A stretch of 36,035 bases of DNA. Source: Silanimonas sp965368785 (lineage in GTDB: Bacteria; Pseudomonadota; Gammaproteobacteria; Xanthomonadales; Xanthomonadaceae). The position numbers and the translations under genes are program-made. Shown piece after piece: positions 1-8,260 of this stretch (the stretch's first letter is position 1; each line of letters opens with the position of its first letter). The stretch is from the NCBI GenBank assembly GCA_965368785.1, contig CBDUOG010000016.1:1-36035 (forward strand), read 5' to 3'. The notes under the pieces were generated by a model. That model did not search any database. It was not told the DNA's origin and worked only from the letters and a program-made list of their open reading frames with translations.

Positions 1-599
1 GCGAGCGCAATTTGTTCGGCATTTGCCCCGTCCGGAAGCGCGACCAGAATATTGGCAAGCTGCACTTCATCGCTGTTAACGTCGCGCTTGGCCAGATATT
101 GGTCAATCTCCGATTCGCTAACCAGCACGCGCGACTGCACAATGCGTTGCTGCAGACGGCGCACCATGATCTCTTCGCGCAATGTATTGAGGTATGACTC
201 AAATTCAAAACCATCGCGCTTCAGCGCGGCCTTCATCTGATCGAGCGTCATTCCGGCATTGCCGGCAACCGACTGTGCCGTACGCAATAGCTCCGAATCA
301 GCAATCCGGATACCCGAAGATTCGGCGCGGTCGACTTGCAATTTCATGATGATCAGACGCTCAAGAACCTGACGCTCAAGAATGTCACGTGGCGGCAATT
401 GTGCTTCACGACCGCTGTATTGCTTCAAGATATTTTCGACGGCGATATTCAATTCGCTCGCCAGGATGACGCTCTCATCGGCAATTGCCACGATTCGATC
501 GATTTCACTGCTCGCCTGGGCACGGGCTGGCTCAGCAGATACAAATCCAGCGAGAGCGATGACTAGCCCCGTGAACACACTGCGAATGGAAAAGCTCAT
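1..599 (-). CDS. surA: Periplasmic chaperone SurA (peptidyl-prolyl isomerase), N-terminal part
   Basis: The gene is cut by the left edge of the window; about 199 N-terminal residues are visible. SurA is the main periplasmic chaperone delivering unfolded outer-membrane proteins, including LptD, to the BAM machine. The start ATG at 597-599 is preceded by a good AGGAG ribosome site. Residues 1 to about 27 form a signal peptide ending in a PARAQA-type cleavage region. The mature part opens with the family pattern of IDRIVAIADESVILASEL and continues into the helical N-terminal chaperone domain (LPPRDILERQVLERLI). The parvulin isomerase domains would lie beyond the edge. It follows lptD on the same strand after 43 bases, the classic lptD-surA arrangement, so the two are probably co-transcribed. 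Family assignment is secure from motif and context; the downstream half is not visible. Confidence 0.95.
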   Translation of the reverse strand, partial: MSFSIRSVFTGLVIALAGFVSAEPARAQASSEIDRIVAIADESVILASELNIAVENILKQYSGREAQLPPRDILERQVLERLIIMKLQVDRAESSGIRIADSELLRTAQSVAGNAGMTLDQMKAALKRDGFEFESYLNTLREEIMVRRLQQRIVQSRVLVSESEIDQYLAKRDVNSDEVQLANILVALPDGANAEQIAL

Positions 600-642
600 G
601 TTTACTCCTTGTTGCATCGAACGGTTGCTGCGACGCTAATGT

Positions 643-2865
643 TTATGGTGAATAGCCAAGAATAGCATTACCGAGCAAGCTATCGGCGTCGCGGCCGAAT
701 CGGCCAATTCCGTTCAGCTCGATTTCAAGATAAATTCCCAAATCCGGATTTTGTCCGGGTGCGGGGATATAGCGGCGGGCCACTGCACGAAATGCCATGC
801 AGCAACTTTTCCACTCCAATCCCGCCAACGCCTCAAAGGTTTCATGGTCACGAATTGAGTAATTCCAGCGGGCCAGCCAGCGCCAGCTCTGGCTGACCGG
901 ATAGACGAAGCTGGCATCGGCTTGTTCGATCAGGTCGCGACGATAGCGGTAAGCCAGGTTGATCACACCGTTATTGTCCAGGCGCCATTGCGAGCGCACA
1001 GCGGACAATGCCGTTTCGCTTCCAAATTCATCGAATTGGTAGGCATAACCCAAGTTCCAACGATTGCTGAGCTGGCTATTGGCTTCAAAGACGTAGTACG
1101 AGCCGTTGTCGCCGGTTATCGGGTCCGATGGCAGGCTTACCCGGGGTGGCTCAAAGTAATGCACGCGACCGAGGCCGAGGCTGAGTCGCTCTAAGCCGCT
1201 CGCCTGCTCAATAAAGCGCGTGCGCAATGCCAATGTAAGCTGGTCGGCATCGGTTTGCCGGTCCGCACCGCTGTAGCGGTTTTGGCGGAACAACGACGGC
1301 CAACTGAAACTCAAGGTTTGGGTATCGAATAGCGGCAAATCATCCTGGTCGCGATAGGGGACGTTCAGGTAGAACAGGCGCGGCTCAAGCGTTTGAATAA
1401 ATCCGTGCTCGCGCCAGGAGCCTTCGCGCTCAAAAAATAGCCCGAAATCGGCGCTACTAATCGGCGTGGATCGCTGCGGGTCGAGTGAAAAACCGGGCGG
1501 AACAGCACCGGGTTCGAGCTGGTATTGAGTATGGCGAAATGCAACACGCGGACGCAGATACCACCAATTGCCGCCCCAATCGGCGCTGACATATGGCTGC
1601 AGATCGATGCGTTCGCCACCGGGGTTAAGGTCATGGGTGAAGCGGACTGCTTCAACACGAATACCGAATTCCCAATTCTGCGCAAACTCGCTGTGCCACC
1701 GGCTCAGTAAGCGGGGCATGCGTCGGAATGGCTCCTGGCCGGGCAGGATGCTCGGATTAGCGATATCCCACTGCTGGCCGCTCAGGCTTACTCGCCAGTT
1801 ATTTCCAAGGCCGTAGATACCGGCCTCGCTGCTCAATAGTGACAGCGCGCTCGATTCGATTTGATTGCCAAAGTCCTGAAAATAAGCCGGGTCGGAGACA
1901 TGCTGAATATCCGCGCGCAACTGCCAATTCGCATCTAAGCCGCTGTGGTGGCGCCAGCGACCCACACCGCGATCTTGCCCGGTGATTCGATCATCGCCAA
2001 TCCATGAGCCGGAGATTTCGCCGGCATGTTGGCCTTGGGCAGATAAGTAGCGAAATTCGGCGCCCATCGCCACGCCGCGCTTTGAAATCCAGCGCGGGCT
2101 CAGCGTCGCGTCGTAATTAGGCGCAAGGTTCAGATAGAAGGGCAGCTCAATATCAAAGCCGTTGCGTTCGTTATAGCCAAGCTTGGGGCTTAACAAGCCG
2201 CTGCTGCGTTGCTCGTTAATCGGGAAACTAACCCAGGGCAGCCAGACCACCGGCACGCTGCCGAGGCGCAGAACGGCATTACGAGCGACCGCTTTGCCTT
2301 CGGCTTGGTCAATTTCAATTTCATCGGCTTCAAAGGCCCATTGGCGCTGACCCGGTGGGCAAGTTGAGAATGTCGCGTTGCTCAGGGTGCCGATGTCGCC
2401 GACACTGCGCACGGAGTCCGCCTCGCCGTTACCCATTTGCGGTTTGCGCAATTGGTATTGGACTTGCTCCAGTTCCAGGCTGTCATTGGCAAAATCACTG
2501 CGAAATCGCTTGGCCTGAAAGCGCATCGACCCGTCTTCGTAGGCGGTGTCGGTATCCGATGCGGCGCGTTCATTGCTGTGATCATAGGACAGCTGCTCGG
2601 TGCTCAGCTTTTGATCACCATGGGTCAAGGTGACATTGCCGCTGAGCTTGGTCTGATCCGGGTCGGAAATATCAACGTTGTCCGCATCAATCAGTGTTTC
2701 GGCAAGCGCTCTGTCTGCTTTCTTCGCAGGGTCTGCAGGATCAATATGGAGCGGATAGGCTGCTTTGCAGCTGAGTTCTTGATTCTCACTGGCGGCTCCG
2801 GCACTGGGCGTGAGCAAAGCGGCTAGCAGGCTCAGGGTGAGCGGATGCGAATAGATTGTGCGCAC
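643..2865 (-). CDS. lptD: LPS-assembly outer-membrane protein LptD
   Basis: LptD forms, with the lipoprotein LptE, the outer-membrane translocon that inserts lipopolysaccharide into the outer leaflet. The order is signal peptide (to about residue 24), a periplasmic OstA/LptA-like beta domain (DADNVDISDPDQTKLSGNVT region) and a long beta barrel rich in aromatic strands. With the start used here, the cysteines at 33, 169 and the pair 688-689 match the four that form the rearranging disulfides in E. coli LptD (31, 173, 724, 725). The reading frame opens at a GTG at 2878-2880, but the GTG at 2863-2865 has an AAGGAA ribosome site at the right distance and gives a cleaner signal peptide, so I chose it; the protein is then 740 residues, slightly shorter than in E. 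coli. It is upstream of surA. A divergent pseudogene occupies its upstream region. Confidence 0.96.
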   Translation of the reverse strand: MRTIYSHPLTLSLLAALLTPSAGAASENQELSCKAAYPLHIDPADPAKKADRALAETLIDADNVDISDPDQTKLSGNVTLTHGDQKLSTEQLSYDHSNERAASDTDTAYEDGSMRFQAKRFRSDFANDSLELEQVQYQLRKPQMGNGEADSVRSVGDIGTLSNATFSTCPPGQRQWAFEADEIEIDQAEGKAVARNAVLRLGSVPVVWLPWVSFPINEQRSSGLLSPKLGYNERNGFDIELPFYLNLAPNYDATLSPRWISKRGVAMGAEFRYLSAQGQHAGEISGSWIGDDRITGQDRGVGRWRHHSGLDANWQLRADIQHVSDPAYFQDFGNQIESSALSLLSSEAGIYGLGNNWRVSLSGQQWDIANPSILPGQEPFRRMPRLLSRWHSEFAQNWEFGIRVEAVRFTHDLNPGGERIDLQPYVSADWGGNWWYLRPRVAFRHTQYQLEPGAVPPGFSLDPQRSTPISSADFGLFFEREGSWREHGFIQTLEPRLFYLNVPYRDQDDLPLFDTQTLSFSWPSLFRQNRYSGADRQTDADQLTLALRTRFIEQASGLERLSLGLGRVHYFEPPRVSLPSDPITGDNGSYYVFEANSQLSNRWNLGYAYQFDEFGSETALSAVRSQWRLDNNGVINLAYRYRRDLIEQADASFVYPVSQSWRWLARWNYSIRDHETFEALAGLEWKSCCMAFRAVARRYIPAPGQNPDLGIYLEIELNGIGRFGRDADSLLGNAILGYSP

Positions 2866-2927
2866 GAACAGTTCCTTCACTAATTATTGTTTAAGCCTGA
2901 AAGCCTTGTTGGATCATAAATTAGTCG

Positions 2928-3202
2928 ATGAGCCAGAAACCCGAACAATTCGATCGGCGCTGGAATGACAAATTCAGCCCCGAACAATACGCCGTATGCC
3001 GTTGTTCTGCGACCGAACCCGAGTTTTTCCGTAGGTTCTGAAATCATCACGCTGTGGCCAAGTATATCTGCGTGGCGTGCGAAGTTCCCCTGTTAGGCCG
3101 GGGGTAGATACACGATTTAGCCCTGTTTGCGCCTCTGCTGTGCAGGCAGCCCGATTACGCTATGGTGTTCGCGGAGCAGCGTTGGATTTCACTCAAGAGT
3201 AG
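2928..3202 (+). pseudogene. msrB: Decayed methionine-R-sulfoxide reductase (MsrB) relic
   Basis: MsrB normally repairs oxidised methionine. From ATG 2928 the frame reads like an MsrB N-terminus: SPEQYAVCR, then ATEPEF, then after an in-frame TGA at 3039-3041 (where family members have Trp, RFWNHH-like) it continues NHH...KYICVACEVPLL, including the first zinc CxxC pair at 3069-3080. A second stop is at 3105-3107. In another frame VDTRF (3104-3118) resembles the SDTKF segment, and RLRYGVRGAALDFTQE ends at a TAG at 3200-3202, closely resembling the MsrB C-terminus RYCVNGAALDF. The stretch between, holding GWPSF and the second CxxC, is missing (roughly 50 codons), and the catalytic Cys of RYC is Gly (GGT at 3164). 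Two stops, a frame change and a deletion make function implausible. Assignment is by motif memory, not by search. Confidence 0.8.
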
Positions 3203-3307
3203 GATATTTCTAAAGCCCCGGCGGTCCCAGCCGACATTATTTACAGACCGCGTATAGCTATCGAGCCCTTAGCTTGTGCCAGTTCCGCGGGTTGCCACGG
3301 GAAATTG

Positions 3308-3727
3308 ATGAATTCAGATATCAGCTACAACCAAGCTTTACGTGCCCTAATTATTGAAGATATGGCTTCGGTGCGCATGTTGCTGCGTGCGGTTCTGAGT
3401 GATTTGCAGCTGGAAATCGTTGCGGAAGCAAAAGTCATTTCGCGGGGCCTGGAGCTGTTTCGCGAAATTGAGCCGGACATCGTGTTTTTGGACTTAGGAT
3501 TGCCTGATGGCAATGGCCTGAGCATTATTCAGCAACTCAAACGCGAACGGCCTCACGTGTGTATTGCGATTTTGTCAGCTGACGCCGGCCAGCAAAATGT
3601 ACAGAGCGCATCGGAGTTAGGCGCCGATCATTTTATTGCCAAACCTTTTACCGCTAAACGCATTGGTCAGATTGTCGATCAAGTCGTGCGGCTACGACAC
3701 TTCAATGTAAATACACCTAGTGACTAA
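3308..3727 (+). CDS. Stand-alone response-regulator receiver protein
   Basis: This is a CheY-like single-domain receiver of 139 residues without an output domain. The acidic pair E17-D18, the phospho-acceptor D62 (in FLDLGLPDG), S90 (in ILSADAG) and K112 (in FIAKPF) are all present, so it should accept phosphate. Such proteins act by protein-protein contact or phosphorelay. No histidine kinase is in the window, so its partner is unknown. A TTG lies directly upstream at 3305, but ATG 3308 is the natural start, with a weak GGGAA before it. Its last 11 bases overlap the convergent deacetylase-like gene. It lies 105 bases after the msrB relic. Family confidence is high, specific role unknown. Confidence 0.9.
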   Translation: MNSDISYNQALRALIIEDMASVRMLLRAVLSDLQLEIVAEAKVISRGLELFREIEPDIVFLDLGLPDGNGLSIIQQLKRERPHVCIAILSADAGQQNVQSASELGADHFIAKPFTAKRIGQIVDQVVRLRHFNVNTPSD

Positions 3728-4676
3728 TCTCGCGCTGTGTGCCTAATCCTTTTAGAAATGCCGGCACCGCAGAACCAAGCGCACTGGGGCTATACCCGCC
3801 CTCCAGAAACGCCACGACTCTTCCCCAGCAGCACTGGTCGCTGAGCTCGCGAATTTTTTGGCCGATCCAGAAAAAATCCCCGTCGACTAAATTGAGATCC
3901 GCCAAAGGGTCTAGCCGGTGACCGTCAAAACCGGCGGAAACCAGAATTATCTGCGGATTAAATTGACGTACTGCAGACAATAAGTCTGACTCCCACGCGT
4001 CTTTAAACGCTGCGCCATCCGAGCCCGGAGGCAGTGATCTATTCATGGCATAGCCGCCGCCGCAGTCTGAATCTGCGCCGCTGCCGGGGTACAGCGGAAC
4101 TTGCTGGGTTCCAAACATGCGCGTGCGCGGATCAGAGCACAGGATGTCCTGTGTGCCATTACCGTGGTGGACGTCGAAATCGAGCACGGCGACGCGTTCA
4201 AGCCGATGTTCCATCACGGCGTAGCGCGCAGCAACAGCAATTGGATTAAACAGGCAAAAGCCCATGGCGGTGTCTGCGGTGGCGTGGTGTCCGGGCGGGC
4301 GGGTGGCGCAGAACGCCTGCTCATTGCGCGCATGCATTACCGCATCCACTGCAGTCACGGCCGCACCGCAGGCTCTTAAGGCTGCCTGAGCTGAGCCGGG
4401 CGACATGAATGTGTCGGCATCGAGCATGCGCAAACCCGTGTCGGGCTGGTCCAGGACTTGCTCGATCAGTCGCTCGCTGTGTGCCAGCGCGATATGCGCG
4501 CGATTTGCAGCTGGCGCGTCAATAACCGGAAGTGCACCCAGATGCGCGCTAATACCTTTGAGTACAGCCTCTAAGCGTTCCGGACATTCAGGGTGACCCG
4601 GGCCGCCACTGTGCGTCAGGCAGGCCGGGTGGCTATAGATTTTGACGCTTAGCTGTTGCGACGATTGTGCTGCCAC
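3717..4676 (-). CDS. Histone-deacetylase-family (AcuC/class II-like) amidohydrolase
   Basis: The 319-residue protein belongs to the zinc-dependent arginase/deacetylase superfamily; bacterial members deacetylate polyamines or acetyl-lysine, and the substrate here cannot be told from sequence. Key motifs are HSGGPGHPECPERL near the N-terminus, RPPGHHA with tandem His at 130-131, LDFDVHHGNGT (D168 and H170 as zinc ligands) and SAGFDGHRLDPLADL (D256 probably the third ligand). All catalytic elements look intact. The start is GTG at 4674-4676, 28 bases inside the end of the adenosyltransferase gene, suggesting translational coupling in an operon with it. The 3' end overlaps the convergent receiver gene by 11 bases. 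No signal peptide, so cytoplasmic. Confidence 0.9.
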   Translation of the reverse strand: MAAQSSQQLSVKIYSHPACLTHSGGPGHPECPERLEAVLKGISAHLGALPVIDAPAANRAHIALAHSERLIEQVLDQPDTGLRMLDADTFMSPGSAQAALRACGAAVTAVDAVMHARNEQAFCATRPPGHHATADTAMGFCLFNPIAVAARYAVMEHRLERVAVLDFDVHHGNGTQDILCSDPRTRMFGTQQVPLYPGSGADSDCGGGYAMNRSLPPGSDGAAFKDAWESDLLSAVRQFNPQIILVSAGFDGHRLDPLADLNLVDGDFFWIGQKIRELSDQCCWGRVVAFLEGGYSPSALGSAVPAFLKGLGTQREISH

Positions 4677-5203
4677 AGGACTTCACCGGCGCCATCAGCG
4701 CGGGCCAATACCCGGGCAATGACGAATAACAGGTCGGATAGCCGATTTAGAAAGTGCACAGCTTCACTGCGCACATCTTCGCTTTGCGCAAGCGTCACCA
4801 CACGACGCTCAGCGCGCCGGCAGATGGTGCGCGCCATGTGTGCATGCGCCGCTGCCACGCCACCACCCGGAAGGATAAAATCTTTCAGCGCTGGCAAGTC
4901 TGAATTAAGTCGATCCAGGCTCTGTTCCAGACCGTCGATATCGGCCTGCATGATTGCCGCATGACCGGGGATGCAAAGCTCCCCGCCCAAATCAAATAAC
5001 TGATGCTGCACGCGAGTAAGGATGTCGACAATATCTGCGGGCAACGGGCAGGCTAATACGACACCGATGGCGCTATTGGCTTCATCGACGGTGCCGTAAG
5101 CCTCTACTCTCAAGCTGTCTTTGCTCACACGCGAGCCATCGCCCAGACCGGTTGAGCCATCATCACCGGTCCGCGTATAGATTTTCGAAAGACGGTTTCC
5201 CAT
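4649..5203 (-). CDS. PduO-type cob(I)alamin adenosyltransferase
   Basis: The enzyme transfers the adenosyl group of ATP to cob(I)alamin, making coenzyme B12 for adenosylcobalamin-dependent enzymes. The 184-residue protein has the N-terminal ATP-binding motif TRTGDDGSTGLGDG, the VDEANS motif, FILPGGG and the helical RTICRRAER and LNRLSDLLFVIAR segments typical of the PduO trimer family (not the CobA/BtuR P-loop family). Start ATG at 5201-5203 lies one base after the TGA of the upstream membrane-protein gene, so the two are closely coupled. The downstream deacetylase-like gene begins inside this one. No cobalamin biosynthesis genes are in the window, so a salvage role is possible but unproven. 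Confidence 0.94.
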   Translation of the reverse strand: MGNRLSKIYTRTGDDGSTGLGDGSRVSKDSLRVEAYGTVDEANSAIGVVLACPLPADIVDILTRVQHQLFDLGGELCIPGHAAIMQADIDGLEQSLDRLNSDLPALKDFILPGGGVAAAHAHMARTICRRAERRVVTLAQSEDVRSEAVHFLNRLSDLLFVIARVLARADGAGEVLWQHNRRNS

Positions 5204-5204
5204 C

Positions 5205-5780
5205 TCAGGCCGTATACGTTTTCAACACAGAAATTTGGCGACGCGCGAACGCGAAGCCACCAAACAGGATTGTTGAATACACCGCGACACCGGCGAGCTG
5301 GTTCTTAAAGAACGGAATGGCCGCGCTATAGCAAGACACTAGGCTGATGTCGCAATAGGGCTTGGCCGCAGACAGCCACATCAGGCCGTTGCTGACTAAA
5401 AAGAACAGCAGTGCGCCTGAGAATCCGGCAAGCGCTACTGACAAAACGCCGACCCGGCCGCGCAACAACATGCCACCGAAACTGATTACCGCGATACACG
5501 CGTAGATGCTGACAAAACCGGCACTGGCAAAATATTCCGCGTACATACCGCCGTTGATTGTGGCCAGGGCAATGTCCGAAATCAGCATTGCCAACAGCGG
5601 CACTAATACGGCCATGCCACGGTGGGCAAAGTAGGCGCCGGCAAACAGTGCCATCGCTTCAACCGGCGAAAAGTTCATCGGATGTGGGATTAGGCGTGTG
5701 AGTGCGGCGACAATGATCATTGCCAACAGCATCAGGCTGCCGGGTGTAACGAGTTCGGAGTTTTTTGATTGTTGGGACAT
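5205..5780 (-). CDS. Small integral membrane protein (DUF6580-like)
   Basis: A protein of about 191 residues with roughly five hydrophobic helices and the segment RLIPHPMNFSPVEAMALFAG, which is characteristic of the DUF6580 family as I recall it; no function is known to me. Some relatives resemble substrate-binding (S) components of ECF vitamin transporters in size and topology, which would fit a cobalamin-handling neighbour, but that is inference. The reading frame is open up to 5894, which would overlap the divergent ubiH; I place the start at ATG 5778-5780 (MSQQSKN...), which leaves an 87-base divergent promoter gap. The stop is one base before the adenosyltransferase start, so it probably heads a three-gene operon. 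Confidence 0.75.
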   Translation of the reverse strand: MSQQSKNSELVTPGSLMLLAMIIVAALTRLIPHPMNFSPVEAMALFAGAYFAHRGMAVLVPLLAMLISDIALATINGGMYAEYFASAGFVSIYACIAVISFGGMLLRGRVGVLSVALAGFSGALLFFLVSNGLMWLSAAKPYCDISLVSCYSAAIPFFKNQLAGVAVYSTILFGGFAFARRQISVLKTYTA

Positions 5781-5867
5781 GATTTGATCTAGGTCTGGCT
5801 GTCGATAGCTTAGAATCGATAGGATAACGCAGAACGGCCCGGCAAGGCCGGCTTTTTGGTGGTGCAC

Positions 5868-7088
5868 ATGAGCGCAACACACAATTTCACTCACGATATT
5901 CTGATTCTAGGCGGCGGTCTGGTCGGAAATGCCTTGGCCTGCGCGCTTGAGGGTCATGGCTTGCGGGTGGGGCTGGTTGAAGCGCAGGCGCCGCCGACGA
6001 CACAATCGGCTCTAGATCAGAGGAAAATTGCCCTGGCCCGCGCCAGTTTAATCGCACTAGAGCAGTTGGGCGTGCTGCAAGGACTGGAAAGTCCGCCTGA
6101 ACCGATCAAACACATTCATGTTTCGGCAGTGGGCAGTTTCGGCGCGCTGCGCTTGGCGGCTTCCGGCTTCGATTTGAGTCATTTTGGCGCGGTGGTCCTG
6201 GCCGGTGATTTAAACCGTGCGCTGTTGGCCAAAGTATCTGCGCTGCAGAATCTGGATCATCGGATGCCTGCGCAGGTGCTGGCTGTGCGCAATCTGGCGT
6301 CAGGCCCCGTGGTCGATGTGTTGCAGGACGGAAAAACCGAATCCTTGGTGCCTAAATTACTGTTAGCCGCCGATGGCAGCGCTTCGATCACTCGAGATGC
6401 CATGGGAATTTCTGCGACCACTCACGACTACCAGCAGCGCGCGTTTGTCTGCACGCTGCGCAGCAGCCAAAGTCCTGACGGTCGGGCGTTTGAACGGTTT
6501 AGTGCGCAGGGGCCCGTTGCCCTTTTGCCGATGCCCGACGGATTGTTCGGCGCGATATGCGGGGTGTCTGCTGCCGATGCAGACGCGGTTGCGGCGATGA
6601 GTGATGAGGCTTATGTCGATTACTTGCAGCAGCGCTTCGGCTGGCGCGCGGGGCGCATACGTGAATGTGGAAAGCGCAGTGTCTATCCCTTATTGAGCGT
6701 CGTGGCGGATCGCTTGACCGCAAATCGCACGGTACTGCTTGGCAACGCGGCGCAATCAATCCATCCGATTGGTGCGCAAGGGTTTAATTTGGGCTTGCGT
6801 GATGCGCTCAGTGCAGCCGATGTGATCGCTGCGATCGGTCCAGACGGATTAGGCTCCCACTACATGCTCGAAGAATACGTCCGGCGGCGCAGTCAGGATC
6901 GAGCGCAAACATTGGCGTTCTCAGATGGCCTGGCGCGTTGGACCGCAAACGATTCAAGCACAGCAAAAATTATGAAATCGACCGGGCTCGCAATTCTGGC
7001 GCTGGATAAGGGCTTGCAGCAACGGCTGTTGGGCGGCGCTATGGGCTTTCGCGGCCGGGTGCCCGAACTGATGCAGAGCGCAGGATGA
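5868..7088 (+). CDS. ubiH: 2-octaprenyl-6-methoxyphenol hydroxylase UbiH
   Basis: A class A flavoprotein monooxygenase of 406 residues in ubiquinone synthesis. The N-terminal FAD-binding Rossmann motif is DILILGGGLVGNALA. The second FAD motif reads LGNAAQSIHPIGAQGFNLG, and the Asn-Ala-Ala-Gln form (instead of Asp-Ala-Ala-His) is typical of UbiH rather than of its paralogues. A conserved RKIALARAS segment follows the first third. I start at ATG 5868 with an upstream GGTGG; an in-frame TTG at 5856 is less likely. The stop overlaps the start of the next hydroxylase gene in an ATGA, so the two are coupled. Divergent from the DUF6580-like gene. Confidence 0.92.
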   Translation: MSATHNFTHDILILGGGLVGNALACALEGHGLRVGLVEAQAPPTTQSALDQRKIALARASLIALEQLGVLQGLESPPEPIKHIHVSAVGSFGALRLAASGFDLSHFGAVVLAGDLNRALLAKVSALQNLDHRMPAQVLAVRNLASGPVVDVLQDGKTESLVPKLLLAADGSASITRDAMGISATTHDYQQRAFVCTLRSSQSPDGRAFERFSAQGPVALLPMPDGLFGAICGVSAADADAVAAMSDEAYVDYLQQRFGWRAGRIRECGKRSVYPLLSVVADRLTANRTVLLGNAAQSIHPIGAQGFNLGLRDALSAADVIAAIGPDGLGSHYMLEEYVRRRSQDRAQTLAFSDGLARWTANDSSTAKIMKSTGLAILALDKGLQQRLLGGAMGFRGRVPELMQSAG

Positions 7089-8260
7089 GTCGCCTCGATC
7101 AGTTTGATGTTGCGGTGATTGGAGCAGGGGTCGTCGGTTCCGCTGCGGCGTTGCTGTTGAGTCAGGCCGGTTATCGGGTGGCGCTTGTTGAGCCGCAGGC
7201 TGATCGCAGCTGGTCGGGAGTGGGCAGTGATTTACGCGTGTATGCGCTCGCGCCAGACGCGGCAGTTTTGCTTGAGCGTTTAGGCGTTTGGGAAAGAATC
7301 GTTGAGCACGCTGTGGTCTATCGCTCCATGCATGTGTGGGATGCGGGTGGCGAGCAGGCCTTGCATTTGGATGCCAACGAGTTGGCCCGGTTAAATCTGG
7401 GTTGGATTGTTGAGCACGGTTTAATGGTTGATCGATTGCTCGCTGCGTGCAGCGGTCAGAAAAATATAACGATGTTCTGTCCGGCAATGCTTGATCAGCT
7501 CGACGTCGATGAGCAATCGGTTCGCTTGACCCTGGCCGATGGCCGGCGAATTGGATGTGCTTATGTTCTTGGAGCCGATGGTGGGCAGTCGAAGTTGCGC
7601 CAGTTGGGCGCGATTGAAGTTGATGAATACGATTATGCGCAACTGGGATTAGTTGCCTACATTCAAACCGAGCAGCCGCATCAAAATACTGCGTGGCAAC
7701 GCTTTTTGCCGGGCGGGCCGTTAGCGGTGTTGCCATACCATCAGGGCTTATGCTCGATCGTGTGGACCCAGCCGGACACTGAAGCGCGGCGACGCACGCA
7801 GATGAATGAAGATCAATTTTGCCTCGAGCTTGAGCGCGCGTTCGATCGAAAGCTGGGCAGATTCAGCCTGCAATCCAAGCGCGTTTTATTCCCACTCAAA
7901 CGCAAGCTCTCCACAACAATGGCGCGCGAGCGCATCGCGCTTCTGGGCGATGCGGCGCACGTTGTTCATCCCTTAGCCGGACAGGGCGTCAATTTAGGCT
8001 TGCGAGATGTCGCCGGGCTATCAACACTGATTCATCAGCGCGAAGCTAAACCGGTGCTTTGGCAACCTGATGAGTTGCGTCGATGGGGAATTACCCGGCG
8101 CAGTGAAGCGGTAATCGCCGCGCACACCTTTGAGCAGATCAACCGGCTGTACTCGAATGATGCGTTCATTCCCGGATTGCTGCGTTCGAAAATTCTTGGC
8201 TACACCGATCAGCTCACGCCGATCAAGCAACGGTTGATGAAACTGGCGATTGGTACTTAG
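7085..8260 (+). CDS. UbiH/UbiF/UbiI/VisC-family ubiquinone-biosynthesis hydroxylase
   Basis: A 391-residue FAD-dependent monooxygenase paralogous to UbiH. It has the FAD motif VAVIGAGVVGSAAALLL, the DG motif LGADGGQSKLR, and LGDAAHVVHPLAGQGVNLG as the second FAD motif. In ubiquinone synthesis the ring is hydroxylated three times by members of this family (UbiI, UbiH, UbiF). Adjacent to ubiH, this is the expected second enzyme, most like UbiI/VisC, but position specificity varies between lineages, so I give no symbol. It starts in an ATGA overlap with ubiH. Its TAG stop at 8258-8260 overlaps the stop codon of the convergent rlmM by three bases. Confidence 0.9.
   Translation: MSRLDQFDVAVIGAGVVGSAAALLLSQAGYRVALVEPQADRSWSGVGSDLRVYALAPDAAVLLERLGVWERIVEHAVVYRSMHVWDAGGEQALHLDANELARLNLGWIVEHGLMVDRLLAACSGQKNITMFCPAMLDQLDVDEQSVRLTLADGRRIGCAYVLGADGGQSKLRQLGAIEVDEYDYAQLGLVAYIQTEQPHQNTAWQRFLPGGPLAVLPYHQGLCSIVWTQPDTEARRRTQMNEDQFCLELERAFDRKLGRFSLQSKRVLFPLKRKLSTTMARERIALLGDAAHVVHPLAGQGVNLGLRDVAGLSTLIHQREAKPVLWQPDELRRWGITRRSEAVIAAHTFEQINRLYSNDAFIPGLLRSKILGYTDQLTPIKQRLMKLAIGT

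Noticed and set aside
2437..2826. 129-codon plus-strand frame inside lptD
   Set aside because: Antisense to a clear LptD reading frame, no ribosome site or motifs; a shadow frame.
2881..2927. Promoter for lptD (TATGAT at 2913-2918 on the minus strand)
   Set aside because: The -10 is good but no -35 at normal spacing, and no sigma-E-like GAACTT/TCTGA pair is visible; too weak to call.
5781..5894. Extended start for the DUF6580-like gene
   Set aside because: Would overlap the ubiH start and adds a Cys/His-rich segment without family resemblance; ATG at 5780 preferred.
6954..7736. Long minus-strand open frame (260 codons) opposite ubiH and the UbiI-like gene
   Set aside because: It lies entirely opposite two strongly supported genes, has a biased Arg/Pro/His/Gln composition and no recognisable motif.
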